A stretch of 64,000 nt of DNA from NCBI RefSeq assembly GCF_002080045.1, contig NZ_MUIN01000010.1, forward strand, positions 1-64,000, in the 5' to 3' direction. Under the pieces are notes generated by a model. It was not told where the DNA came from and searched no databases. It saw only the letters and a program-made list of their open reading frames with translations. This stretch comes from Pseudomonas sp. Bc-h (lineage in GTDB: Bacteria; Pseudomonadota; Gammaproteobacteria; Pseudomonadales; Pseudomonadaceae). Each line of letters starts with the position of its first letter. Positions within the stretch are counted from its first letter, which is position 1. Made by a program: the position numbers and the translations under genes. Below, in pieces: positions 17,896 through 26,323 of this stretch.

Positions 17896-18981
17896 TCAGC
17901 GCTCCAAAGCACCTTCAAGCTGCTGCACTTCTCCAGCCGCCAGATACCCCGTCGTCACACTGAACGAAGCGCTCTCCCCCGTCCCGAGCATCCGCACATT
18001 GCCCTTGGCCTTCTCGGCCAGATAACCCTCCGGCTCGCAGGTCGCGGGGAGCACGAAGGCTGCGACCTGCTGATCGGCGTTGTGCAGAATCCAGCGCGCG
18101 GCGTGCTCGAACTGCGCTGGCTTGTAACGCGTGTAGAACGCCTGCCCCTGCGCATGTTTGAGCAGAAAGTGCGCATCGCCCTTCGCATCGGCCCGAACGC
18201 CGTCGAAAAAGCAGACGATCTCCGGGTCGTATAGCTCGGGCGTGTTCAAGGTCTGCAAGCGTGAAGGATCTTCAGTCAACTCGGCCATGTATGCCGACCA
18301 CGCCGGGGTCGGCTTCACATGGGCCGGAACGCTGCTGCGAACCCGTACGCGTTCGACGCCCAGTGGCTCGACGAACTGGCCATCGGCGACGTAGGCATAG
18401 TTCATGTGCGCCATGTACATCAGCTCCATCGGCTTGCCCGCCAGGTTGCGCACGTCCATGCCGATGTCGAACAGTGCCGAACCCGCACGCAATGTCACGC
18501 TGGGCCGGGCGCGATAGTGATCGCCGAAGCCCATCACGTATTCGTATTCGCCGCCAAGGCGCAAAAACGCACCCGACGCATCCTCGCCCACTTCCAGCCA
18601 GGCGCTGTCCATGGGCGCGCACGGCATCTCGCCGTGCAATGGATGGTCGTCCTGCGGTGTCGGGCAGCCATTGCGCAGAATGCCGCTGTGGAACATGAAG
18701 CAGCCGTAGGTGCCGATCACCGTCGGGGTCGGGCGCGGCTGCTCGAACATGTTGCGCATGGTCAGATCACAACCATCGAACACCGCCGACCAGACCATTT
18801 GCCCCTGATACGGCAGCACCACGACACGCCCCCGGTTGTTCTCCAGCGCCAGTGCTTTCACGCCGCTGGGGTAGGTCCAGGCCAGCACGCGAAAGTCGGC
18901 CGACTCCAGCAGGGTTTTCTCCTCGCCACCAAACAACTCGGGATACAGCGGGATCGTCGTGCGTTTGTCGAGGGAGGTCAT
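17896..18981 (-). CDS. deoX: Aldose epimerase-like DUF4432 protein
   Basis: This 361-residue protein has the galactose-mutarotase-type beta-sandwich character of DUF4432 proteins: VVVLPYQGQMVWSAVFDG near residue 52, GCFMFHSGILRNGCPTPQDDHPLHGEMPC with conserved histidines near residues 95-120, and MYMAHMNYAYV near residue 190. Homologues (DeoX) occur in the deoQKPX deoxyribose operons of enteric bacteria and probably interconvert sugar anomers for the kinase. Its start overlaps the deoP stop by 4 bp (ATGA type), showing coupled translation. Confidence 0.8.
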   Translation of the reverse strand: MTSLDKRTTIPLYPELFGGEEKTLLESADFRVLAWTYPSGVKALALENNRGRVVVLPYQGQMVWSAVFDGCDLTMRNMFEQPRPTPTVIGTYGCFMFHSGILRNGCPTPQDDHPLHGEMPCAPMDSAWLEVGEDASGAFLRLGGEYEYVMGFGDHYRARPSVTLRAGSALFDIGMDVRNLAGKPMELMYMAHMNYAYVADGQFVEPLGVERVRVRSSVPAHVKPTPAWSAYMAELTEDPSRLQTLNTPELYDPEIVCFFDGVRADAKGDAHFLLKHAQGQAFYTRYKPAQFEHAARWILHNADQQVAAFVLPATCEPEGYLAEKAKGNVRMLGTGESASFSVTTGYLAAGEVQQLEGALER

Positions 18982-20309
18982 GATGCAGCCACCGCAACGA
19001 CCGGCGCCGTTTCGCTGCGCGGATCACGCAGGCATTTGATGGCGTAGGCGACGATCACCACAAAGCACAGCAGCGGCACGCTGTAGGCGATTTGCATATT
19101 GCCGTGGGTGGCGTCGGACAGCAGACCCTGGAAGATCGGCATCACACCGCCGCCGACAATGCTCATCACCAGCAGCGAACCGCCGACACCGGTGTCTTCG
19201 CCCAGACCGTCGATGGTCAGGCCGTAAATGGTCGGCCAGCACGGGCCGAGGAAGATGCTCACACCCACCGCCGCATAAACCGCGCTGATGTTCGGCACCA
19301 GGATGGTGTAGGCCAGCAGCACGATGGTCAGCACGCCGTAGATCGCCAGGACCTTGGCCGGGTGCATCTTGCGCATCAGCAGGTTGGCGATCATTTTTCC
19401 GACGAAGTACGCGGCGAAGGTGGTCAGCAGGAACCACGACGCACTGCGCTCGTTCATGCCACCCATCTGCATCGCCAAGCGAATGGTGAAACTCCACACG
19501 CCGACTTGCGCGCCGACATACAGGAACTGCGCCAGCACGCCGAAGGTGAAACGCGGGTTGCGCCACAGGCGGGACAGGCTCTGACCGATGCTGCTCTTTT
19601 TCGCGATGTCTTTGATGTTGCCCTTGCACGCCGGGAATTTGGTGAAGGCGATCAGCACGAACATCAGGATCAGCACCGCGATCATCCATTTGTACGGCAG
19701 CAGGGTCGACTGGATCATTTCCAGCTGCTGGATCGCCGCGTCGGAGGCGCTCATCTGGGTCAGTTGTTCGCGGGTGGCATCGGTGTCCTTGAACATCACG
19801 AAGCTGCCGACGTAGACGCCGGCCATGGCGCCGAACGGGTGGAAAGTCTGCGAGATGTTCAGGCGACGGGTGCCGGTTTCACGCGGACCCATCAGCGTCG
19901 AATAGGTGTTGCAGGCGGTTTCCAGAAACGACAGACCCGCCGCAATGACGAACAGCGCCATCAGGAACATCCCGTATTTGGCCATCGAGGCGGCCGGGAA
20001 GAACAGCGAGCAACCCACCATGTACAGCAACAGGCCGATGAGGATGGTGGTCTTGTAGCTGAAGCGTCTGACGACCATGGCTGCCGGAATCGCCACGAAG
20101 AAGTAGCCCAGATAAAACGCCGACTGCACGAACGCGGTCTGGAAATCGCTGAGCAGGAAAGCCTTCTTGAAGTGCGCGATGAGCACATCGTTCATGCTCG
20201 CGGCCGCCGCCCACAACGCGAAACAGCAGCACAGCAGCAGAAAGGCGAACCAGGGCGTGCGGTTCAGGTAGAACCCGTCCGAGGATTGTTGGAGCGCGGG
20301 CTTTGTCAT
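18978..20309 (-). CDS. deoP: Deoxyribose permease, FucP-type MFS transporter
   Basis: The 443-residue protein has 12 predicted membrane segments and belongs to the fucose/sugar:proton symporter branch of the MFS (SMNDVLIAHFKKAF near residue 38, YFFVAIPAAMVVRRFSYKTTI near residue 70, and FLETACNTYSTLMGP near residue 128). Its place between deoX and deoK matches the deoQKPX operon of enteric bacteria, so 2-deoxy-D-ribose is the inferred substrate. An AACAACA sequence lies between its GGAG ribosome-binding site and ATG, a likely site for Hfq/Crc repression. Confidence 0.85.
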   Translation of the reverse strand: MTKPALQQSSDGFYLNRTPWFAFLLLCCCFALWAAAASMNDVLIAHFKKAFLLSDFQTAFVQSAFYLGYFFVAIPAAMVVRRFSYKTTILIGLLLYMVGCSLFFPAASMAKYGMFLMALFVIAAGLSFLETACNTYSTLMGPRETGTRRLNISQTFHPFGAMAGVYVGSFVMFKDTDATREQLTQMSASDAAIQQLEMIQSTLLPYKWMIAVLILMFVLIAFTKFPACKGNIKDIAKKSSIGQSLSRLWRNPRFTFGVLAQFLYVGAQVGVWSFTIRLAMQMGGMNERSASWFLLTTFAAYFVGKMIANLLMRKMHPAKVLAIYGVLTIVLLAYTILVPNISAVYAAVGVSIFLGPCWPTIYGLTIDGLGEDTGVGGSLLVMSIVGGGVMPIFQGLLSDATHGNMQIAYSVPLLCFVVIVAYAIKCLRDPRSETAPVVAVAAS

Positions 20310-20316
20310 TGTTGTT
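20309..20316 (-). promoter_or_regulatory. Candidate Hfq/Crc A-rich target at deoP start
   Basis: On the minus strand AACAACAA runs from just after the GGAG ribosome-binding site into the A of the deoP ATG. Binding of Hfq/Crc here would block initiation directly. The motif is seen; the regulation is inferred. Confidence 0.5.
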
Positions 20317-20390
20317 CTCCGTGAAGTGCAGGGAATACCCCGCCCTGCCGGTCGAATTGACCGATAAAGGCGCGGCGGCTCATGAGTGAC

Positions 20391-21311
20391 TTACAGCGTT
20401 TCGAGGAATTGTCCGAACGTGGCAGCGTCCGGGTAGGAACTCTGGGTACCGAGGCCTGTGACCGAGCAGGCCGAATAGGCCACCGCCTGGGTCATGGCCT
20501 TGCGCATGTCGCCGTCTTCGCTCCAGTGACGGGCGAAGCAACCGATGAAGGCATCGCCTGCGCCTGTGGTGTCGCGGGCGTTGACCTTGATCCCCTCGAC
20601 GCGGAATTCGCCCTCCTCGCCCACGTACAGCGCGCCCTTTTCACCGAGGGTGACGATGACGTGACGGATGCCGTCCTGCACCAGTTGCAGCGCGGCGGAA
20701 CGGGCGGATTCGAGGGAGTCGACGACTTGACCTGTGATCAGCGCCAGCTCGGTTTCATTGGGAATGAAGAAGTCCAGCTGCAACAGGTGCTCGCGGCTCA
20801 GGCCCTTTACCGCAGGCGCAGGGTTGAGCAGCACCGGGATGCCGTTGGCCTTGGCGAAGTCGATGGCGTGGTAGACGGTTTCAAGTTCGATTTCCAGCTG
20901 CAGCACCATCAGCTTGCAGTCGCGCAACGCGGCTTGCGCGGCGTCGATATCGGCGGGTTTGAGGTGCGCGTTGGCGCCTTTGACGATGAGGATGCTGTTG
21001 TGCGAATCGCTCTGCACGAAAATCGGCGCCACGCCGCTGGAGACGCCAGGCACCCGTTGCACGAATTGGGTATCAATGCCGAAACGCTTGAAGTTGGCCA
21101 GGGTATTGTCGGCGAACATGTCGTCGCCGACCTTGCTCAGCATCAGCACGTCGGCGCCAAGCTTGGCGGCCGCCACGGCCTGATTGGCCCCCTTGCCGCC
21201 GCAGCCCATGGCGAAATTCGGCGCCTCGAGGGTTTCACCCTGCGCCGGCATCCGGTCGATATAGGTGATCAAATCCACCATGTTGCTGCCGATGACCGCG
21301 ATCTTGTTCAT
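20391..21311 (-). CDS. deoK: Deoxyribokinase (PfkB/ribokinase family)
   Basis: The 306-residue kinase shows ribokinase signatures: IAVIGSNMVDLITYIDRMPAQGET, FAMGCGGKGANQAVAAAKLGA, the NPAPAV strand, and the ATP/anion-hole motif NARDTTGAGDAFIGCFA with the catalytic aspartate of GAGD. It should phosphorylate deoxyribose at C5, feeding DeoC. The start at 21311 is preferred (AAGG upstream); a GTG at 21332 is possible. A 16-bp palindrome of DeoR type precedes it. Ribokinase itself is the alternative, but deoC/deoP/deoX context favours deoxyribokinase. Confidence 0.85.
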   Translation of the reverse strand: MNKIAVIGSNMVDLITYIDRMPAQGETLEAPNFAMGCGGKGANQAVAAAKLGADVLMLSKVGDDMFADNTLANFKRFGIDTQFVQRVPGVSSGVAPIFVQSDSHNSILIVKGANAHLKPADIDAAQAALRDCKLMVLQLEIELETVYHAIDFAKANGIPVLLNPAPAVKGLSREHLLQLDFFIPNETELALITGQVVDSLESARSAALQLVQDGIRHVIVTLGEKGALYVGEEGEFRVEGIKVNARDTTGAGDAFIGCFARHWSEDGDMRKAMTQAVAYSACSVTGLGTQSSYPDAATFGQFLETL

Positions 21312-21363
21312 GTGTGTCATTACCTTGTTCACGCTCGGGCAGGCACCGAAGCGTTATTATTTT

Positions 21364-21379
21364 TGTTATTTAAATAACA
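21364..21379. promoter_or_regulatory. Predicted DeoR-type operator and promoter of deoKPX
   Basis: TGTTATTTAAATAACA is a perfect 16-bp palindrome of the TGTTA-N6-TAACA form known for E. coli DeoR. On the minus strand a possible -35 (TTGAAT, 21392-21397) and -10 (TTTAAA, 21369-21374) with 17-nt spacing place the palindrome over the -10, as expected for a repressor site. Confidence 0.7.
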
Positions 21380-21399
21380 TTTTATGTGACTATTCAACC

Positions 21400-21885
21400 T
21401 CTATTTTGTAGGGCGGTTGCGCAGGGTGAACAAAAACGAGCCGAACATCGCTGCCTGACCTGTGCAAACCCCGGATCTAGAGGGTTGGGACCGCTGGTCA
21501 ATAAAGACGCCGACGGTCGCAATCGTTTGCGATGAGTAATCGAGCGAAGAAATGCGCACTCGCTGTCTGCCCCTAATCGCTGGGAGGCAACAACCCATTT
21601 AACGCTCAAGATGTTGCGCATAGCCACCATGAAAACCGCCGAGGTAGGTCCCCTCTCTAGCTGATGTAGGAATGGTCCTTTTACCAGTTCGCCGCTGGTG
21701 CATTGCCGCGAAATCAACCATCTTCAGCCTCCAGAGAGGCTCTGCAGAGGCGACTCGTCGTTGCTTCAGAAGCTCTGAAAACCCAAGCCGTTCAAGGCTC
21801 AGGCCCAACAGGGAGGTTGGCCTCATGGCGCCCGATTATCCGCGTATTCGGGCTAACCCTCAGTCACCGCAGGAGCGAATGACAC
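21400..21885. other. Intergenic gap before the effector-like gene
   Basis: About 490 bp without a convincing gene. Short open frames on the minus strand have no ribosome-binding site or family resemblance. Near the 3' end a GCCCGA/TCGGGC dyad (21830-21853) and a CAGGAG ribosome-binding site precede the start at 21886. Confidence 0.5.
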
Positions 21886-23991
21886 ATGCCCAATCTGGCC
21901 ACCCAGTTCTACAACTTCATGAACCCGCATGCCCAGATCCTGCCGACGCCTGACACCCAGGCGCCGCCATCTGGCGAATCAAACGCAGACGCGCTGCCGC
22001 CGATCAAAAACTGGAGCCATCCTTTCAAAGACCAGCGCGACCCATTTGCGCAACTGACTCACCTGGCGAACGCGGCCGGTGGCGGCTACCCCTTGGGTGG
22101 CAATGGCCTGTGGCACGGCGGGGTGCATTTCGATAGCGGCACGACGGGGGCACTCGACCAGTCCAGCGTGCATTGCATCGCCGATGGCGAGGTCGTGGCG
22201 TATCGCATCGATGAGCAGTCACCGACCACGGCCTACCTCATGCACAAACTGGCGGTTAACAAGTCCTTCTCGCGCAACTTCGTGCTGGTGCGTCATCGTC
22301 TTCAGCCACCCAAAGTAGACGACAGCCCGGACGCGCCGCCCAGCCTGGTTTTTTACAGCCTGTACATGCATCTGCAGGACTGGGCGATGTATCAAGCCGG
22401 TGCGAAGTTCGCCCGGCCTGGCTTTTGGGCCGTAGGACCAAGCCTTCAGGTCAAAGACGACGTCAACGACCTGCACGTCGACCACCCCGGCCAGAAAGGC
22501 CTGAACGTGCGCAACCAGGCCAGCAAGGGCAAAGTGATTGGCTGGTTGCCCCGCGGCGCAGAAGTGACCGTCACGGGTGAGGGAGATTTTCGCAAGCTGG
22601 AAAACAGCCTCGGGCCTTCCAGGCTGATTGCCGCCGATGGCTCGCTGATGGGCCATGTCAGCGCCGATTACCTGCGCCCCATCGCCGATGGGCAGCACCG
22701 AATCGAGTGCGTCAATACGCTGAATGTGCGAGCGCAAGGGCACCTGCTGGGCCACAAGCTCTTCGAACTGGCAGCGGGCACCGAAGTGACCGTCAGCGGC
22801 CAGGGAGCATTTCGCAAACTGGAGCGAGTCAACCAATACATCCATTACCCGTCACTGCGCAGCGGCGCAGCTGAACCCGGGACGTGTGGCAGCGTCGTCG
22901 TGCTCGACAAGCCTGTCGCCATCAAGGCCGGGGACCTGATCGGCCACGTGGGCGAGTATCACGACAGCAACGCGCAGCGACCAGAAAACCAGCTTCATCT
23001 GGAAGTGTTCAGTGGCGATGACGTGGAGATGTTCATCAAGCTCAGCCAACTCTGGGCCAACAAACTGCCCGCGAGTGACAAGAGCCTGCTGAAGCTGGCC
23101 AAAGGCACGGCCGTGGTCACGCATCAGGCAGGCTTCAACAGCAAACAACCGCCCACTTTGAACGCCCCCAGCATCCCAAGTGATGCTCAGTTGCTTGTGT
23201 CCAGAAACCTGCTCGATCAACTACCCATCGACCGGAAAATCACCATCGCCGCATCCGGCGAAAACAACGCCTGCAACTGGTACCGCCTTGAAGGATTGCT
23301 GCACGACGATACGAACGCATTGCTGGACGGCTGGGTGTGCGAAGAAGTGGGCGTCACCCCTTGGGTCAGCCCCTGGTCGTGGGAAGGTTACGAGGCCTTG
23401 TTCAACTTCGACTCGCCGCGCCGAATGATGGCCTCCTTCAGCCGCGCGGCCCGACGCATCAACGATCAACAACTCCCGCGTTACAGCGGCATCGCCGACA
23501 GCGTGGACCAAGGCCCGATCAAAACCCGGCTCTACGACATCATCGACCGCAACCGCGATGGACAGATCACCGCCAGCGAACTGCAAGCTGCCCTGCGATT
23601 GCCAGCCCACGCCCAATCCCTCTCGCAACTGATCGTCCATTACGAAAGCGAATGGCACCACACTCAGCATAAATGGGATGACCTGGACGACCTGCTGGGC
23701 CACAGCGACTCGACCCCTAACCAGAACTGGCTGGCCGAGAAAGAACGCATCAAACAGATGAGCTGGTGGGGGGAGGTGGCGAGTCAGGTGGGATTGCCGG
23801 CGCATGGGAAGGTTTATCACATGCATCCGTTGGGTCTAGTAACCCAATTTAAAAAACGATCAGGATGCCTGACGCTTACAGACAGCATCTCTCTGGCACT
23901 AAGAGTTAGCGGTGGGTACGAGGGTCGATCAAGACTGGATTACCATGCGCTGGCAGATGATTTTGATGGGCAAGGTACTTCTTTGGTTTGA
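21886..23991 (+). CDS. Modular peptidoglycan-hydrolase-like effector, N-terminal part (frameshifted)
   Basis: The frame encodes 701 residues. Residues about 55-380 resemble an M23/LytM endopeptidase split by two SH3-like repeats (LNVRNQASKGKVIGWLPRGAEVTVTGEGDFRKL and LNVRAQGHLLGHKLFELAAGTEVTVSGQGAFRKL). The M23 landmarks are altered: HGGVHFD at residues 77-83 instead of HxGxD, YMHL with H162, and QLHLEV with H371 but glutamine in place of the first histidine. An EF-hand (DRNRDGQITASEL, about residue 554) follows. From about residue 646 the DNA becomes AT-rich. The frame ends ...DGQGTSLV, exactly where a one-base shift continues into the next segment. No signal peptide, so type VI or similar delivery is possible. 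Confidence 0.7.
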   Translation: MPNLATQFYNFMNPHAQILPTPDTQAPPSGESNADALPPIKNWSHPFKDQRDPFAQLTHLANAAGGGYPLGGNGLWHGGVHFDSGTTGALDQSSVHCIADGEVVAYRIDEQSPTTAYLMHKLAVNKSFSRNFVLVRHRLQPPKVDDSPDAPPSLVFYSLYMHLQDWAMYQAGAKFARPGFWAVGPSLQVKDDVNDLHVDHPGQKGLNVRNQASKGKVIGWLPRGAEVTVTGEGDFRKLENSLGPSRLIAADGSLMGHVSADYLRPIADGQHRIECVNTLNVRAQGHLLGHKLFELAAGTEVTVSGQGAFRKLERVNQYIHYPSLRSGAAEPGTCGSVVVLDKPVAIKAGDLIGHVGEYHDSNAQRPENQLHLEVFSGDDVEMFIKLSQLWANKLPASDKSLLKLAKGTAVVTHQAGFNSKQPPTLNAPSIPSDAQLLVSRNLLDQLPIDRKITIAASGENNACNWYRLEGLLHDDTNALLDGWVCEEVGVTPWVSPWSWEGYEALFNFDSPRRMMASFSRAARRINDQQLPRYSGIADSVDQGPIKTRLYDIIDRNRDGQITASELQAALRLPAHAQSLSQLIVHYESEWHHTQHKWDDLDDLLGHSDSTPNQNWLAEKERIKQMSWWGEVASQVGLPAHGKVYHMHPLGLVTQFKKRSGCLTLTDSISLALRVSGGYEGRSRLDYHALADDFDGQGTSLV

Positions 23992-24641
23992 TCCAGTGGA
24001 ATTTCGGGCAAGGAACATTAGGTCCACTCCTCCTGAAAATGTATACCAAGGATAGTTTTGCGTTTGCCCGTTGCTTTCCAGAAGGCACGAAATATGAAGT
24101 TATAACAAACGCATTGATACACTCTGACAGAACAGCGCAGATGGAGTGGGCCAGAGAACTTCTCGCAAAAAATAGAAGCGCATGGGCAAAGCTATTCAGA
24201 GCCTTGGGAGACGTTGCTGAATTTCAGGAAATACAACTTCATGAGGCCGCAGGTTTTCACGCCAATGTAAAGACCTGTATTGAAGCGATGCGAAATTTTT
24301 CATTTTCTCTCATGGAGAGGGTGAGTATTCAGTCTTACGTTGCGCTGTACGATTTATGTGTTCAGCAAGGAGGCCTAGACAAGAGGCTTACGCTCCAGCA
24401 TATCGAGGAGAGAATAAGGTCTACCCCCCCTGCCTCTCAAGAAGATCTACTAAAGATATGCGTCCAGGAACGTGCCAAGACTGCCTCAAGCCGTTGGGTC
24501 GCCGACTGCATGAGTCGAAGAATGGGCATTATTAACCGAGCTCCTTATCAGGCCGACTTTGCAGGCTTTACCTCAGTGAGGAGTAACGCAAACTTCAAGC
24601 TGCTTTCAGAACTTGTAGGAGTGCACGTTTGTGATCTGTAG
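23985..24641 (+). CDS. C-terminal part of the effector, separated by a frameshift
   Basis: Read from 23985 the 218 residues begin GLIQWNFGQGTLGPLLLKMY, which joins naturally to the preceding ...LADDFDGQGTSL. The pattern DGxGxSLGxxQWNFGQGTL is typical of one continuous peptidoglycan-active or lysozyme-like domain. A single missing G in TTTGG(G)TTTG at about 23985 explains the break; restoring it gives one protein of about 918 residues. The TTG at 23988 has no ribosome-binding site, so independent translation is unlikely. The segment is AT-rich, unlike the first 1.9 kb of the gene. It overlaps the next gene by 11 bp. It could be a true mutation or an assembly error. Confidence 0.7.
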   Translation, partial: GLIQWNFGQGTLGPLLLKMYTKDSFAFARCFPEGTKYEVITNALIHSDRTAQMEWARELLAKNRSAWAKLFRALGDVAEFQEIQLHEAAGFHANVKTCIEAMRNFSFSLMERVSIQSYVALYDLCVQQGGLDKRLTLQHIEERIRSTPPASQEDLLKICVQERAKTASSRWVADCMSRRMGIINRAPYQADFAGFTSVRSNANFKLLSELVGVHVCDL

Positions 24642-25284
24642 ATTAGTGCCAATACTGTTCCTGGCAGCAACGTTCGTGACTGATGCTACAGCACGGAGTA
24701 CCGTTGCAAATGTTTTATTCACACCAATGAGGGAGGCAGTCTGCAACTCTTCAGGTGAGTGCACGCTTGATGTGAGTAATGATTTGTCGGCATTGGTCGA
24801 AGTGTGCGATGCGCCCCGCGCAGCTTTAAACTGGAATGAACATCGAAAGGGAGCTCTGCTGATTACGTGTGAGTGCGAATGTACCGCGCACGAGAATGTT
24901 GGGTGGTTGGTACTGGCAGGGAAAAATAATTCGCCAATAAAAATTCAACGTTACACTTTGGGCAAAACCAGTACGGTGAGCGCTCTCCTGAAAAAGCCAA
25001 AATATATTTCTGATTTCATGGCGTCGCATCCAGTGTGTGAAGACATAGAGGTGCAAAAAGTGCAAGCCAGTGTGTTTGTGAGCCTAGCCAAACAGCCTAC
25101 AGGCGATGAAAATCACCCTTATTGTTTTTATCCGATTTATTTCATTGAAAGCGAAGGCGAGATGGCAGTGATGACCGACAATCCTTTGGATGGGTTTGGA
25201 ACACTTCTCGTGGATGATGGTGTAGGGCCCCAAGAGCAAGAGCTAGTCCTTACAATTTCACAATGGTTTTTTAAACTTAATTGA
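24631..25284 (+). CDS. Exported protein, candidate immunity protein
   Basis: I do not recognise the family. The 217-residue product begins with a signal-like segment (ICRLVPILFLAATFVTDATA) and is rich in cysteines (at least seven after the signal, including TCECEC), suggesting a periplasmic disulfide-bonded protein. The GTG start at 24631 has TAGGAG about 10 nt upstream and overlaps the 3' end of the effector gene by 11 bp. A periplasmic protein coupled to a peptidoglycan-active toxin gene is the usual form of an immunity protein, which is my inference. The DNA is AT-rich like the effector's 3' end. Confidence 0.6.
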   Translation: MICRLVPILFLAATFVTDATARSTVANVLFTPMREAVCNSSGECTLDVSNDLSALVEVCDAPRAALNWNEHRKGALLITCECECTAHENVGWLVLAGKNNSPIKIQRYTLGKTSTVSALLKKPKYISDFMASHPVCEDIEVQKVQASVFVSLAKQPTGDENHPYCFYPIYFIESEGEMAVMTDNPLDGFGTLLVDDGVGPQEQELVLTISQWFFKLN

Positions 25285-25557
25285 CAGCACTTTTTGTGGA
25301 ATCGATGGCGCCTGAAATGTTGGCCGTATTGGTTGAAGCACCACACACAATGTGGTGTTGATGATCGGTTGCTTTTAACTTGAGGAAACCTTGGTATTTT
25401 TACCATTTGCCGGTGACCGTGACTCACCTGCGGATCTGGACATCGCGAAGTCTGAGGAATCCACAATATGACTTAGGTTGGATGCCGCTAATTGAGAGAT
25501 AACGCTGCACACACGTGCGAGTTCGGTCGAAATTAAAGGGCTAACTGGAAACTCGGC

Positions 25558-26076
25558 GTGTTCTGCCAAAAAATAAAGGACAATTTTCTGTTTATTCTAA
25601 ATTACGTTGCTCTTTTGATTTCTTTATGCGTCGCTGCTCAGGCTACAGCAGATGAGGCGAATCTCTGTATCAGGGAGGAAACCTATATTGGAGGTTGTCA
25701 CCTCGCTGAAAAAAAATCTCGCCTACTTTCATTTTGCACGCAGGGACGGAATGTCATCTACCGGATTGGGTCAGAGAAAAAGCTGGAGATGGAATATGTT
25801 TTCTCAAAAGAAAAACCTTTGACCCGATGGGTGGATAAAGCGACATACACCACTTATTTCGGCTTTCGCTCTGGTAGATACGGTTACTCATTTGGCGTAC
25901 CCCAACAAACATTTGGAGCTAGAGCATTCCTTGAGGTCACTCTGGGAAATCAGACCGTGATGAGTCGTCGATGCACCCAGAACTCGTTCGGAAAGGACGA
26001 CCTGGAGAGTGAGGCCATACGCGAAGCAGACGACGCCAAGATCCGCATTAGCGGTTTCATTTTTCCGCCGGACTAG
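25558..26076 (+). CDS. Exported hypothetical protein, second immunity-like gene
   Basis: This 172-residue product has a hydrophobic N-terminal segment (FLFILNYVALLISLCVAAQATA) suggesting export. The mature part has paired cysteines (LCIREETYIGGC, LSFCTQG, SRRCTQNSFG) and a YRIGSEKKLEMEYVF...WVDKATYTTYFGFRSGRYGYSFGVPQQTFGAR pattern rich in aromatic beta-strands. The GTG at 25558 follows GGAAAC, but the start is uncertain. It lies 273 bp after the candidate immunity gene in the same AT-rich island. The C-terminal half is repeated, broken, immediately downstream. Confidence 0.55.
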   Translation: MFCQKIKDNFLFILNYVALLISLCVAAQATADEANLCIREETYIGGCHLAEKKSRLLSFCTQGRNVIYRIGSEKKLEMEYVFSKEKPLTRWVDKATYTTYFGFRSGRYGYSFGVPQQTFGARAFLEVTLGNQTVMSRRCTQNSFGKDDLESEAIREADDAKIRISGFIFPPD

Positions 26077-26089
26077 CACGCTTCTTGAG

Positions 26090-26323
26090 GGCATGGGTAT
26101 CGTAGGTGTCCCTCAGGAAGTCTATGGGGCAAGAAGTATCTCCTTTGTTCAAAAGGTAGGATCGCGAGTCGACTTCAATGCTCCTGCCTTCTGTACATCC
26201 CCCTCATTCGGAGAGAAGAGCTTTATCAATGAGGCCATAAAAGATGTCGGGCATTCTGTTATAAATGACGAAGGTTTTTTTCTACCTCAAGCCGTTGATA
26301 GGGACACACAGGAGACGCGGTAA
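26090..26323 (+). pseudogene. Truncated tandem paralogue of the 25558-26076 gene
   Basis: The encoded segment GIVGVPQEVYGARSISF, then CTSPSFGEKSFINEAIKDVG and GFFLPQ, aligns to YSFGVPQQTFGARAFLEV, CTQNSFGKDDLESEAIREAD and GFIFPPD in the gene just upstream. Only the C-terminal 75 or so residues remain; the N-terminal half and signal peptide are absent. It is best read as the remnant of a tandem duplication, a common result of recombination in toxin/immunity islands. Confidence 0.65.

Noticed and set aside
21394-21826. Two small minus-strand frames before the effector gene
   Set aside because: No ribosome-binding site, no recognisable motif, and they overlap each other in different frames; treated as non-coding.
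23980-23992. Programmed -1 frameshift in the effector gene
   Set aside because: The local sequence CTTTGGTTTGA does not form an X-XXY-YYZ slippery heptamer and no obvious downstream stimulatory hairpin was seen; a base deletion or assembly error is simpler.
25375-25569. 64-codon minus-strand frame between the two exported protein genes
   Set aside because: It has a plausible look for a small helical protein, but it overlaps the start of the following gene and shows no clear family or ribosome-binding site; left out for lack of support.
21886-26323. Complete type VI secretion cluster
   Set aside because: No vgrG, hcp, PAAR or structural tss genes are in the window; delivery of the effector-like protein by type VI secretion is only a possibility.
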